A stretch of 64,000 nucleotides of DNA, from positions 10,392-74,391 of the forward strand of contig CAWGRQ010000042.1 of assembly GCA_963824985.1 (NCBI GenBank), read 5' to 3'. Both the position numbers and the translations under genes were made by a program. The stretch is from JAFNAG01 sp963824985 (GTDB lineage Bacteria; Acidobacteriota; UBA6911). This document shows, piece after piece, positions 1-9,772 of this stretch. A model generated the notes under the pieces. That model saw nothing but the letters and a program-made list of their open reading frames with translations, did not search any database and was not told the origin of the DNA. The first letter of the stretch is position 1. Each line of letters starts with the position of its first letter.

Positions 1-1
1 G

Positions 2-643
2 GGATCCTGGGCCGATCGGTTCGACCGGTGGGGCCAGCTGTTGGCATCCCGGGGCTATGTTATTTTGTATCCAAACATCCGGGGCTCGCTCGGCTATGGA
101 CACGAATTCGTGATCAGCAACCGCTATGACTGGGGCGGAGGCGACTGGAAAGACGTGATGGCGGCCGTGGATTACGCCATCAGCCAGGGCCTCGCCGATC
201 CGGAACGACTGGGCATCGGCGGCTGGTCTTACGGCGGCTATATGGCGGCATGGGCGGTCACGCAGACTACTCGTTTCAAGGCGTCCGTATCGGGCGCGCC
301 GATGACTGATCTCGCAAGCGAATTCGGCACCGAAAGCGCCGGGGTCAACATCGGCGACACCTGGGCGCTTGGGACTCCTTACGAGAACCAGGAACTCTTC
401 ATCAGGCAATCTCCCGTCACCTTTGTTAAAAACGTAAAAACGCCCACACTGCTCCTTAACGGCGTGGAAGACACTACCGATCCTATCGGCCAGGTCGAAC
501 AGTTCTACCGGGGTCTGAAACGATACCAGGTCGAATGTGAATTGGTGGTGTATCCGCGCGAGGGCCACGGCATTCGTGAAGAAAAACACCAGCTCGACGT
601 GCTCAATCGCGTCATCGGCTGGTATGAAAAATACCTGAAGTAG
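2..643 (+). CDS. S9 prolyl oligopeptidase family peptidase, C-terminal part
   Basis: The reading frame is open from the window edge, so only the C-terminal alpha/beta-hydrolase domain is present (about 213 residues). The nucleophile serine lies in GWSYGGYM near base 227. The catalytic aspartate is expected in NGVEDTTDP and the histidine in YPREGHGIREE, so the triad looks complete. The family cleaves short peptides, usually after an N-terminal beta-propeller that here lies upstream of the window. It is related to the frameshifted S9 gene at 23.9-26.8 kb, but that copy is clearly different in sequence. Family assignment is secure; substrate is unknown. Confidence 0.9.
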   Translation, partial: GSWADRFDRWGQLLASRGYVILYPNIRGSLGYGHEFVISNRYDWGGGDWKDVMAAVDYAISQGLADPERLGIGGWSYGGYMAAWAVTQTTRFKASVSGAPMTDLASEFGTESAGVNIGDTWALGTPYENQELFIRQSPVTFVKNVKTPTLLLNGVEDTTDPIGQVEQFYRGLKRYQVECELVVYPREGHGIREEKHQLDVLNRVIGWYEKYLK

Positions 644-879
644 TCCCAGGGCGCAGTCCGGCTAACCAAACCTGATCGTGGCGCGGCCTGCAGAGAGTAT
701 GGCGATGCCGTTGCCTCGGATTGCGCCAGAGGGCTTCGCTGATGTGCTCCGCCAGACGGGAGACAAACGTCAGTCTCAAAGACCGCTTGAACGGGCTCTT
801 GCGGAACTCGGGGAGATGGACATCCCCAGAGTGTCGTCAATCTTTACTTCATGTCAAGCATGCGATCGGATCAGCCGGC

Positions 880-1293
880 TCAGGCGCCGGGGATCCTGAG
901 CACCTGGCCGACCTGGATCTTGTTCGGGTCGCTGAGCTTGTCTTTATTAGCCTCAAAAATCTTCATGTAGGAGTTGGCGTTGCCATAGAATTGCTTCGCG
1001 ATCTTCGACAGAGTGTCGCCCGACTGCACCGTGTAGGTCTTCGGCTCCGGTGGGGATGGTTTGGGGGACGCCATGCTCGGATCGATCCCGATGTCGCAGG
1101 TCAAGTCACCGAAACTCGGGTCAACGAGCTTGACCTGGTTCCAGATTTCGTTCTTCAGCTCTTGTGTGCTCGCAGAGGCTTTGATGAACAACTTGTTATC
1201 CTGCACGTGGAGGTTGTGCATCCGCAGACCCTTCTGTTCGATCAGCCGCAGCACTGACTGATACTTAGACTTGAGCTCCTCTAAGCGATCCAT
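880..1293 (-). CDS. LysM domain protein with BON-like N-terminal region
   Basis: 137 residues from the ATG at 1293, chosen because a strong AAGGAGAG ribosome site lies 5 bases upstream; the longer open frame has no such site. Residues about 1-75 resemble a BON-type fold, followed by a proline-rich linker and a C-terminal LysM module (starting TYTVQSGDTLSKIAKQFYG, ending GQVLRIPGA). The order resembles the BON-LysM potassium-binding protein Kbp/YgaU, which binds K+ in the cytoplasm under osmotic stress. No signal peptide is visible, which fits a cytoplasmic protein. It sits with DUF937, GlsB and BON genes, a stress-associated group. Confidence 0.8.
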   Translation of the reverse strand: MDRLEELKSKYQSVLRLIEQKGLRMHNLHVQDNKLFIKASASTQELKNEIWNQVKLVDPSFGDLTCDIGIDPSMASPKPSPPEPKTYTVQSGDTLSKIAKQFYGNANSYMKIFEANKDKLSDPNKIQVGQVLRIPGA

Positions 1294-1393
1294 AATCTCT
1301 CCTTTCGAATACTCAGATGTTTCGATGATAGACAACCACCCCTCGGCCCCAAGTGCCGATGTCTGGGGAAAACGACAGTCTGTAACGGGGCGG

Positions 1394-1948
1394 TTACCTG
1401 CCGAACAACTTTGATGCCATGCCGAGGACGTTGTCGACCACGGAGCCGTCCTTGTTGGTGTCAAGAAACTGGCTGAGAATTCCCATCAGCCCGCCCGGCG
1501 CCGGAGCGTTGCCGGCCGCCTGGGCGGCGGGGCCGGAGCGCTGCTTGCTCAACGCACCCATGGCCATGGCGGCAACCAGGGGCAACATCTTCTTGAGCAC
1601 ATCTTCTCCGATCCCTGTCTGTGCGGCAGCGTTGCGGGCGACCTGGCGGCTGACATCCTTGCTTCCCAAAATGTGTCCGAGTATGCCGTTGCCGTCCTGG
1701 ATAGTCCTTTCGCTCCCCAGGGTCTCAGGGCTGTCGATGTAGCGTTCATGCCCTCCTGCTGAAAGCGCGCCTATCAGACTCTCGATCCCTCCCGGGGTTG
1801 CGGCATTGCGGGCCAAGCCCTGGCCAAGAGCAGGCAGCAGATTGGTAACCGCTGATGAAGTTTGATTCTCGTCCAGACCGAAGTTCCGGGCAAGCCCCCG
1901 GACAGCGTCTCCGCCGCCGGCGTTCAACACCAACGTCAATAGATCCAT
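1394..1948 (-). CDS. DUF937 (YidB-like) protein
   Basis: 184 residues from the ATG at 1948, preceded by a GGGGAA ribosome site; the family normally begins with a sequence like MDLLTLVLNAGG, which supports this start over the longer frame. It is rich in Gly, Ala and Leu, with helical repeats and a C-terminal tail containing FLDTNKDGSVVDNVLGMASKLFG, typical of DUF937. The molecular function of the family is unknown; members often sit with stress and envelope genes, as here. It lies 101 bases upstream of the LysM gene on the same strand and could be cotranscribed with it. Confidence 0.75.
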   Translation of the reverse strand: MDLLTLVLNAGGGDAVRGLARNFGLDENQTSSAVTNLLPALGQGLARNAATPGGIESLIGALSAGGHERYIDSPETLGSERTIQDGNGILGHILGSKDVSRQVARNAAAQTGIGEDVLKKMLPLVAAMAMGALSKQRSGPAAQAAGNAPAPGGLMGILSQFLDTNKDGSVVDNVLGMASKLFGR

Positions 1949-2061
1949 TTCCCCTACCAATTCAACTGATTCGTTCCCTGATGGCAGGGCACGCCGTGTG
2001 ACTGTTCGGGACGCCCCCAATAAGCCGGGACTCAGCGCAGGCTTTGTTCAAGAATGGCAGC

Positions 2062-2322
2062 TTACGAAGTTGCCTGCTTTTTCCTGATCAGGCGGTAGGC
2101 TGCCAGCAGGATGATGGCACCCACGACGGCAGCGATGAAGCCCCCCGACTCCCCTTCCTGATACCAGCCGATGAGTCGTCCCAGGTATGTTGCAATCAGC
2201 GCTCCGACCACACCCAATGCAGTCGTGATCAGGAATCCTCCCGGATCCTTCCCAGGCATCAGGAACTTCGCGACAGCGCCGGCGATAAACCCGATGATGA
2301 TGATCCAGAGTAGATGTAGCAT
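2062..2322 (-). CDS. GlsB/YeaQ/YmgE family membrane protein
   Basis: 86 residues with three hydrophobic segments (about 2-20, 29-47 and 60-78). The glycine-rich pattern GFIAGAVAKFLMPGKDPGG near the N-terminus and GGFIAAVVGAIILL near the C-terminus are hallmarks of the transglycosylase-associated/GlsB stress family in the inner membrane. A GAGAGGG ribosome site precedes the ATG. Members are induced by general stress, but their biochemical role is not established. It belongs to the 0.9-3.1 kb stress-type group. Confidence 0.88.
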   Translation of the reverse strand: MLHLLWIIIIGFIAGAVAKFLMPGKDPGGFLITTALGVVGALIATYLGRLIGWYQEGESGGFIAAVVGAIILLAAYRLIRKKQATS

Positions 2323-2525
2323 ATTGCCCTCTCAGTTGGGGAACCGCTTCGCCCAGCATACTCTATTGTACCGACACGTCAAGTGCCCGAGGAGTAACGG
2401 ACGTCGATGCCGCCGGGAAATATCCCCAGTTTTCATGCGGCTGCAACTTTTCCCAAGCCAGAGGATCAATTCATACAGTTATGGTGAATTGCAGAAACGC
2501 GAATACGCGTTGATAGGGGGTACAT

Positions 2526-3095
2526 ATGGCGGCAAGGAGCTGGAGAACAAGATCTCTGTCCACGATATTTTTGCCGGTCGTTTTGTGCGGCATGTTTCAA
2601 TTCGGATCGGCGTTTGCCGGAGAGATTCCAGGCGCCCGATTGAGCCAGCCATTGACGAAGGTGGCGGATACCGTGCGGCAAAATCTGGCAAGGCTTCCAT
2701 ACTATGATGTTTTTGATTATGTCAGATTCGACTTAGTGGAGCCCGGCACCGTGTTACTCACGGGAGAGGTCACGCGGCCCGCCCTGAAGTCGGATGCCGA
2801 GACCGCCGTGAGCAGGGTCGCCGGCGTGCAGAAGGTGGTGAACAGAATCGAGGTCCTGCCGGCCTCGCCCGGTGATGAAGCCATCCGTTGGGCCGCTTTC
2901 AAAGCGATTTTTGAGAAACCCAGTCTGCAGGGTTATGCCGTTCAAAATGTTTCACCGCTCAGAATCGTCGTTGAGAACGGCACGATAACACTTGATGGCA
3001 GGGTCGCAAGCAAGTTTGACAGGACTTTGATCGAAGATACGGCCCGATCTGTTCCAGGCATTGCGGGTGTGATTGACAACCTGACGGTTCGATAG
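2526..3095 (+). CDS. Exported protein with two BON domains
   Basis: 189 residues with an N-terminal signal peptide (about 1-31, hydrophobic core followed by a FGSAFAGE cleavage region). Two BON modules follow, about residues 45-112 and 118-189. Each has the alternation of a charged helix, V-x-L-x-G strands (GTVLLTGEV and GTITLDGRV) and a closing VxGVxxVxNxL/I pattern (VAGVQKVVNRI and VPGIAGVIDNL). BON proteins of the OsmY type are periplasmic and bind phospholipid or envelope components under osmotic stress. It is transcribed divergently from the GlsB gene. Confidence 0.85.
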   Translation: MAARSWRTRSLSTIFLPVVLCGMFQFGSAFAGEIPGARLSQPLTKVADTVRQNLARLPYYDVFDYVRFDLVEPGTVLLTGEVTRPALKSDAETAVSRVAGVQKVVNRIEVLPASPGDEAIRWAAFKAIFEKPSLQGYAVQNVSPLRIVVENGTITLDGRVASKFDRTLIEDTARSVPGIAGVIDNLTVR

Positions 3096-3161
3096 TTCCG
3101 GATAAGGACGAGCAGCGTTTTCAGACTGAACGGAGAAGGGCTATCCCATGGCCGCGCGGGG

Positions 3162-5531
3162 TCAGCGCAGATTCAGCCGGTCGAAAAGCCACACCTTGAC
3201 CCAGTCGAGGCAGGCGAAGTAAACGATTCCAGCGCATGCCACGCCTAAGAAAAATGACGCGCGGATCGCCGGCATGAGAATGCCGCCGAGCGCAAGAATT
3301 GCGGCTGACGCCAAGCCAAACACGCGAGCTGCCTACGAGAAAACGGCTGGGCCGCGACTGCCAGAAGTGCCCCCGCTCCCGCAGGAGATAGACGCCGGCC
3401 TGCGAGCTGAGGATCAAAGTCGCAAACATCAAGGTTTGAAGATGCGGCATGTCCAGGCGGAGCACATTGATAGCCGTACAGGAAGACACCGAGTGAGAAG
3501 ACCAGCTTGCAAGCCGGCGAGGACGGTGGCGGCCAAAAGAATGCCGCGGGTGTTCCATCGGTTCGGGCGCCGTGAGTACTGCCATCCGGTCGGTTGAGAG
3601 GGACATCGTAAGGAAGTCATTGAGGAAAAGGAACAGCACCATCAGCAGCGGCGTGATCGGCTTCGTGCCTGGTTACCAGAAATCCGATTACCAACAGCGC
3701 CATGATCTCGATCTTCTTGATCAGCATGTTGAGGGTGTAGGTGATGATGCGCTGGAATACAAGCCGGCTCGTTTCGATCGCGGGCACCACACCGCCCAGT
3801 CCCGGGCGGGTCAACACCATGGCTGCGGCGGCTTTCGCCACGTCGGTCGCGTTGGCTACCGCGATCCCCGCTTCGGCCTGACGCAGCGCAGGGGCATCGT
3901 TGACTCCGTCCCCGCTCATCCCAACCACCTCGCCACGACGCTGGAAAGCCCCGGACCAGCCGGAATTTGTCTTCGGGAAACACGCCGGCGAACACACCGC
4001 AGTCGAGCGCGTCTCCGCACAGGTCGCCGTGCGAGCTTTTCGGGCGAACAAACGTTGCCTGAAATCCCCACCTGTTCGGCCACACTGCGTGCCGTGATGG
4101 CATTGTCGCCGGTGACCATGACGATGCGGACGCCCGCGTCGCGGATCGCACTCACGACGGATTTCGAATCCTCGCGCACGGCGTCCTCAAGCCCCAGCAG
4201 ACCGACAAGGCGCATTTGGCCCGCCGTTCCTTCGGCCACCCCAAGCACACGTTGCCCGCGTCCGACGATGATTTCAGCCTGAGGTTGCCAGACCGTGTCC
4301 GCGGCGCCGGTCAGTTTCGCGACAACTGCGGGCGCACCTTTCATGAAACGGCGAGAGCCTTCTTTGATCACGATACACAGCCTCAGCGCGCTTGGTGGCC
4401 GGGTCGAAAGGCTTGAACTCAATTCGCTCCATTTCGCCGTCCTGCCAGCCGCGGTCGGTGGCGGCCTTGATGATGGCGCCATCCACGGGATCCTGACCGG
4501 CCGGGTCGCTGGCCAACGCCGCGGCACGCAGGAGATCCTCTTCGGATGCGCCAGGGGCGGCCCAGAGGGCGCTTACCGTGGCCTGGTTGCGAGTCAGGGT
4601 TCCAGTTTTGTCGCTGCACAACACGGTCATGGAGGCGATGTCGTGCAGGGCGCTCAGGCGTGTGATGAGGACACCGTGTTTGGAAAGTTCCACCGAGCCC
4701 AGCGCTGCCGCGAGCGTGAAGGTGGCGGGCAACGCGACTGGAATGGAGGCGAGCAAAATGGTCAGCAACAACGGCAGAATGAAGCCGAGGGACATGCCGA
4801 CGTGGTGGGCGTAGCCGATCACGATCACGACCATCGCCGCGTTTACGACGAAGAGGTTTTTGACTACACCCACAATCTCGTGCTCCTGCCGGTTGGCCGA
4901 GCCTGCAGTACGAACGAGTTCGGCGGTCTTCCCGAAGAAAGTGCGTGCGCCCGTGGCGGCAACTTCACCCGTGGCCTCGCCGCCGCGCACCATGGACCCC
5001 GCGTAGGCCGTGCTTGCCGGACTCGACGGAAGCGGCAGCGGATTCGCCCGTGAGCGCCGATTGGTCCACGAGCAACGATCCGTCCTCCAGCTTGACGTCC
5101 GCCGGCACGATGGTGCCCTGTCGCAGATGAATGACATCGCCCGGCACCAGGTCCTCGGCCGGCAACGTGGTCCACACACCGTCGCGCCGAACGCGGGCCA
5201 GCACACTCGCAGTTGTTGACGCAGGAGCGCCAGTGCCTTTTGCGCGCGGCCTTCCTGCAGCAGGCTCAGCGTCAGCATTCAAAACGAGGAGTCCGCCGAT
5301 CACGGCTGCCTCCACCCTCTCTCCGAGAAAGAGCTGGATGATGATCGTGGCTTCCAGCAGCCAGGGGATGGGCGCCCAGAACCGCTTGACGAAGGCCTTC
5401 AGCGGGTGGGCCTTTTCCTCCACGACGGCATTAGGGCCGTATTGCTTGAGCCGCGCCTGAGCTTCGGCAGTAGTCAGGCCCTGCTGGTTAGGAGATCGGA
5501 CGATACTCGAAGCCGGGTTTTGCTCTGACAT
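3162..5531 (-). pseudogene. P-type cation/proton ATPase (P3A-like), multiply frameshifted
   Basis: Reading the minus strand from the ATG at 5531 (MSEQNPASSIVRSPNQQGLT) to a stop at 3162 recovers almost a whole P3A ATPase of about 790 residues, close to the usual length. The frame changes at least seven times, near 5275, 5210, 5000, 4400, 4030, 3960 and again in 3650-3200. All key motifs survive: actuator TGES, phosphorylation site SDKTGTLT, hinge MVTGDNAITA and GDGVNDAPAL. The C-terminus ends naturally in WLFDRLNLR. The family pumps protons or cations across the inner membrane. Intact motifs across so many frame changes suggest recent damage or sequence error rather than an old pseudogene. 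Confidence 0.85.
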
Positions 5532-5651
5532 GGTATCAGAATAGCGTGCCAGGCCTGGAGATTAAACCTTATTCAAGAATGCAAAGGCGCCCGGTAAGCT
5601 CAAAGGCAAAAAACCGAATTCTCCAGGCCTGACACCGCGCCCGGGTTCGGC

Positions 5652-7793
5652 TTATTTTCCCAGCAGTACCACCGTGGTCCTTGGATCGACGACATGTCGG
5701 TCCGCCGGATCCGGCAGGGGTTCCGCATCGTCGTCCAGAATATCTTCTCCCGCGGGGCGGCTTGTGTCGATCGCGCGCCGCCAGCGGACTCCCGGTGGAA
5801 GCGGCGGCACCATAACCTCGCGCTGCCGGTAATCCGCGTTCAGGATGAGGAAAAGGAAGTACGATCCCGCTTCCGACGGTTCTTCGTTCCCGTCGAGGAG
5901 GTAGCACAGCAGCCGGCCCTCCGGATCGTCCCAACGGGGCGGGTTGAGATCCACCCCGAACCACTGGATGTCGGGGACCGCGTTCTCGTCCAGGTCCGTG
6001 TCCTTGCCGGTGAAGAACTTGCGCCGCTGGAGGATCGTGTATTTCTTCGTGAATGCGATCGCCTTCTGAAAAAAGGCGACCATGTCCGCGTTTCGCCGGG
6101 CCTCCCCCCAGTCGAACCAGGAGATCGGGTTGTCCTGGCAGTAGGCGTTGTTGTTCCCCCCCTGCGTGCGGAGGAATTCGTCGCCTCCAAGAATCATCGG
6201 GGTGCCGGAGGAGAAGAGCAGCATGCAGGCGTGGTTCTTTGCCAGCTGCCGCCGCAGCCGTGCGATCTCGGGGTCGTCCGTAGCGCCTTCTGCCCCGCAG
6301 TTCCATGAACTGTTGTCGTTCGTGCCATCCCGGTTCCCCTCGAGGTTCGCCTCGTTGTGTTTTTCGTTGTAGGAAACGAGGTCCCCAAGAGTGAAGCCGT
6401 CGTGGCAGGTAACGAAGTTGACGCTGTTGTAGGCGGAGCGTCCGTCGTCGGCGTACAGGTCGGCCGATCCCGTCAGCCGGAATCCGAGGTCCCGAAGCTG
6501 CCCGCCATCCCCCTTCACGAAACGGCGCACCGTGTCGCGGAACCGGCCGTTCCACTCCGACCAGTCCACGGGGAAGTTCCCCACCTCGTAAGTTCCCAGG
6601 TCCCACGGTTCGGCGATGAGCTTGGCCCTCTGCAGCACCGGGTCCTGTGAAACAGCATCGAAGAAGGAGGCGCACCTCTGGTACATCCCGCCTTCGCGCC
6701 CCAACACGGAGGCAAGATCGAACCGGAACCCGTCGACGTGCATCGTTTCGACCCAGTACCGCATCGAGTCCATCACCAGCCGGATCGTCGGAGCGGTCGA
6801 CGGGTTGAAGGTGTTGCCGCATCCCGTCCAGTTAATGTAATAGCGCGCCGGCTCGTGAGGCCCTCCGGTCAGTACATAGTAGGAGGGATTATCTATCCCC
6901 TTGAAGGAGAAGGTGGGGCCCAGTTCGTTCCCCTCCCCCGTATGGTTGTAAACCACGTCAAGGAATACCTCGATCCCCGCGCGGTGCAGCTCCCGCACCA
7001 GCGTCTTGAACTCTTCCACCTGGCACCCGGGGCGGCGACCGGTGCCGTAGGAGACTTCCGGAGCGAAGAAGGCGGCCGTGTTGTATCCCCAGTAGTTCGT
7101 AAGCCCCTTCGCCCGGAGGAAGTCTTCGACATAGAACTGCTGCACCGGGAGCAGCTCGACGGCGTTCACGCCGAGGGACTGAAGGTACGGAATCTTCTCG
7201 ACGAAGCCCAGGTACGTCCCCGGGTGGGCCACCATCGAGGAGGGGTGGGCGGTGAATCCCTTCAGGTGGGTTTCGTAGATCACGATCCGCTCGAACGGGA
7301 TGGACGGCGGCGTGTCCCCCCTCCAGTCGAACCGGTCGTCCACCACGATCGCCTTTGGGATGATGGCCTGGTTTTCGCGGCAGTCGGAGGAGAGGTCCCG
7401 CGCCGCGTCGCCTGGTCCGTAGGCCAGCAGCAGGTTGTCCTCGTTGACGATCTTGCCGGTGAGCGCTTTCGCGTACGGGTCGATCAGCAGCTTCCGGTCG
7501 TTGAACCGAAGGCCGCGGGCCGGGTTGAAGGGACCGCGAACCTTGTACCCGTAAAGCTGGCCGGCGCCGGCGCCATGGACGAAGACGTGCCAGGCGAACC
7601 GGTCCCGGTCCTGGACGCGGATAACGTCGGTGGGATCGCCGTCGGCGTGTTCGAAGAGGAGGAGCCATACCTCTTCCGCGGTCGTGGAGTAGAGGGAGAA
7701 ATTGACCCCTTCCGGCTCCGGGGTGGCGCCCAGGGGGTAGTGACATCCCGATGAGAGCTTCCGGTTCGTGCGGTGCGACAGGTCGTTCGTCAC
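5652..7793 (-). CDS. glgX: Glycogen debranching enzyme (GlgX/isoamylase type, GH13)
   Basis: 713 residues from a GTG at 7793, chosen because GAGGAGGTGG lies just upstream and homology begins there. An N-terminal CBM48-like domain (about 10-130) is followed by a GH13 barrel. Visible barrel motifs are DVVYNHTGEG, the nucleophile aspartate in GFRFDLASVLGR, the acid/base glutamate in LIAEPWDLG, and FVTCHDGFTLGD with the third carboxylate. It hydrolyses alpha-1,6 branches in glycogen or limit dextrins in the cytoplasm. It starts 62 bases after the stop of the SSS symporter, and the damaged ATPase follows. The frame is unbroken, unlike its neighbour. Confidence 0.93.
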   Translation of the reverse strand: MTNDLSHRTNRKLSSGCHYPLGATPEPEGVNFSLYSTTAEEVWLLLFEHADGDPTDVIRVQDRDRFAWHVFVHGAGAGQLYGYKVRGPFNPARGLRFNDRKLLIDPYAKALTGKIVNEDNLLLAYGPGDAARDLSSDCRENQAIIPKAIVVDDRFDWRGDTPPSIPFERIVIYETHLKGFTAHPSSMVAHPGTYLGFVEKIPYLQSLGVNAVELLPVQQFYVEDFLRAKGLTNYWGYNTAAFFAPEVSYGTGRRPGCQVEEFKTLVRELHRAGIEVFLDVVYNHTGEGNELGPTFSFKGIDNPSYYVLTGGPHEPARYYINWTGCGNTFNPSTAPTIRLVMDSMRYWVETMHVDGFRFDLASVLGREGGMYQRCASFFDAVSQDPVLQRAKLIAEPWDLGTYEVGNFPVDWSEWNGRFRDTVRRFVKGDGGQLRDLGFRLTGSADLYADDGRSAYNSVNFVTCHDGFTLGDLVSYNEKHNEANLEGNRDGTNDNSSWNCGAEGATDDPEIARLRRQLAKNHACMLLFSSGTPMILGGDEFLRTQGGNNNAYCQDNPISWFDWGEARRNADMVAFFQKAIAFTKKYTILQRRKFFTGKDTDLDENAVPDIQWFGVDLNPPRWDDPEGRLLCYLLDGNEEPSEAGSYFLFLILNADYRQREVMVPPLPPGVRWRRAIDTSRPAGEDILDDDAEPLPDPADRHVVDPRTTVVLLGK

Positions 7794-7855
7794 CGTTTCC
7801 ACCTCCTCGCGAATCCAGGGTCTGCCGAATATGACCTTCCACAGGCTATCCTGAA

Positions 7856-9697
7856 TTATCGGCTGCTTTCCGGTGTGCGGCTCTCGATGTTCCTGCCGGC
7901 GTCGGCCCACACGCGATTGATGACGCGCAGCAGAACGGCGCCGCTCACGACGAATACAGGCAGAAGCATCAGCGCGTAGGTTATGCGTCCATATAGGAAA
8001 TTGCCGATCGTAAACAGCGCCGACCAGATCACCATGCAGCCGGCCACCCAGCCCATCAGCCCCAAGGGAATGTTCTGGCCCGAGGTCTGGGCTTCAGCCG
8101 GGGAAACTCCCGCTTGCTCGCGGATCACGGTCCAGCCCGGCCCAAAGGGCCTGACTTTGCGGTAAAACTCGATCAGGATTTTCCTGTCTGTTTCCGGGCC
8201 CAGGAAGGCGGTCACATACCAGCAGACCGTAGTGATTCCGATCGTGATCATCAGCCCCATATGGGTGCTGACCCCCCGGCCATTATGATGGAGAATCAGC
8301 AGCCCGATCGAAACCAGGAACGAACTGATCATCGCCACCACCTCGCACCATGCGTTCACGCGCCACCAGAACCAGCGCACCAGGTACAGCAACCCCGTGC
8401 CGGCGCCCACCTGGAGGATGATGTCGAACGCGTCCTTGGCAGTGTCCAGCAGGTAAACCATCCCGGATGAGCAGAAAAACAGCATGACCGTCACGAGGCG
8501 CCCGGCAAACACATAGTGCTTCTCGCTCTGATTCTTGCGCAAGAAACGCTGATACAAATCGTGAACCAGGTAGGAAGCGCCCCAGTTGAGATGAGTCAGA
8601 ATAGTCGAGGAGTTGGCTGCAATCAAGCCTCCTACCATGAGTCCGATAAAGCCGACGGGCAGGAACTTCAGCATCGCAGGATAGGCCGTATCGTGACCGA
8701 TCAGGCTCGGATCGAGATGCGGAAATGCCGCCTGAATGTCCGATAACTGCGGATAGACGATCAGGGACGCGAGCGCCACCAGGATCCACGGCCATGGACG
8801 CAACACGTAATGCGCCAGATTGAAGAAGAGCACGGCGCCCAGCGAGTCTTTCTCGGATTTGGAAGCCAGCATGCGCTGCGCGATGTAGCTGCCGCCGCCC
8901 GGTTCCGCTCCCGGATACCAGACCGCCCACCACTGCACGGCGATCGGCATAATGAAAACGGCGACCGCCATATCCCAATTGTTGGTGAAATCGGGGAGCA
9001 TATTCAGGAAGTTGAGGCCGTTCGGGCCTTTCAGGACCGAGAGCTTCTCGACCAGGCCGTGCAGGCCGCCGACCTGCGGCAACTGGACGGCAAAGTAGGC
9101 CGCAGCAATGACGGCGGTCATCTTGATGAAGAACTGGATCATGTCGATGACAAGCACGCCCCACAATCCCGAGTGGGCCGCAAAAACAACGTTGAGCACC
9201 CCGCAGATCAGCAGCGTCTCCCAGCGCGGCAACCCGAACAGGACGCCGGCGATTTTACAGGCCGCGAGATTCACGGTGGCCATGATCATGCAATTGAAGA
9301 ACAGGCCGAGATAAACCGAGCGAAAGCCGCGCACAAAACCGGCTGCCTTGCCCGAGTATCTGATTTCGTAAAACTCGAGGTCGGTCATGACTCCCGAGCG
9401 CCGCCACAGCTGGGCATAAAAGAAAACGGTGGAGACGCCGGTCAGCACAAAAGCCCACCACACCCAGTTGCCGGCCACGCCGTTGCGGCGCACGATGTCC
9501 GTGACCAGATTGGGAGTGTCGCTGCTGAACGTCGTCGCCACCATGGACAGCCCGGCCAGCCACCACGGCACGGAGCGGCCCGAAACGAAAAACTCCGAGG
9601 TGCTGGCTCCGGCGCGCTTGCCGAAAAACAGTGCGGGAATGAAGCAGATGCCCAGGGACAACGCAACAATGACCCAATCAATGAAGTGTAGATGCAT
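7856..9697 (-). CDS. Sodium:solute symporter (SSS family)
   Basis: 613 residues with about 13-14 hydrophobic segments. The N-terminal region FFVSGRSVPWWLAGLSMVAT and the following SSDTPN stretch match the SSS core (LeuT fold). It imports a solute with Na+ across the inner membrane; the substrate cannot be read from sequence, though galactose- or carbohydrate-type SSS members are closest in feel. The first codon ATG at 9697 has an AAGGA site about 10 bases upstream. It lies between an MFS transporter gene and glgX on the same strand, which suggests carbon uptake but is only context. Confidence 0.88.
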   Translation of the reverse strand: MHLHFIDWVIVALSLGICFIPALFFGKRAGASTSEFFVSGRSVPWWLAGLSMVATTFSSDTPNLVTDIVRRNGVAGNWVWWAFVLTGVSTVFFYAQLWRRSGVMTDLEFYEIRYSGKAAGFVRGFRSVYLGLFFNCMIMATVNLAACKIAGVLFGLPRWETLLICGVLNVVFAAHSGLWGVLVIDMIQFFIKMTAVIAAAYFAVQLPQVGGLHGLVEKLSVLKGPNGLNFLNMLPDFTNNWDMAVAVFIMPIAVQWWAVWYPGAEPGGGSYIAQRMLASKSEKDSLGAVLFFNLAHYVLRPWPWILVALASLIVYPQLSDIQAAFPHLDPSLIGHDTAYPAMLKFLPVGFIGLMVGGLIAANSSTILTHLNWGASYLVHDLYQRFLRKNQSEKHYVFAGRLVTVMLFFCSSGMVYLLDTAKDAFDIILQVGAGTGLLYLVRWFWWRVNAWCEVVAMISSFLVSIGLLILHHNGRGVSTHMGLMITIGITTVCWYVTAFLGPETDRKILIEFYRKVRPFGPGWTVIREQAGVSPAEAQTSGQNIPLGLMGWVAGCMVIWSALFTIGNFLYGRITYALMLLPVFVVSGAVLLRVINRVWADAGRNIESRTPESSR

Positions 9698-9772
9698 CCC
9701 CGGTATCCTTATGAGTGGGGCTGCCCGCGCCTCCAGCCGAAGGCCCGACCGATCATGCCGTTCCCAATCCCG

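Noticed and set aside
5569..6822. 417-codon frame on the minus strand in glgX
   Set aside because: It lies in another frame of the same strand as the GlgX gene, is Arg/Gly/Pro-rich and has no recognised motif.
6738..7754. 338-codon plus-strand frame opposite glgX
   Set aside because: Antisense shadow with Arg/Val/Gly bias; the minus-strand frame has clear GH13 motifs.
8810..9691. 293-codon plus-strand frame opposite the SSS symporter
   Set aside because: Antisense shadow of a membrane protein gene; polar His/Gln/Arg-rich translation without family features.
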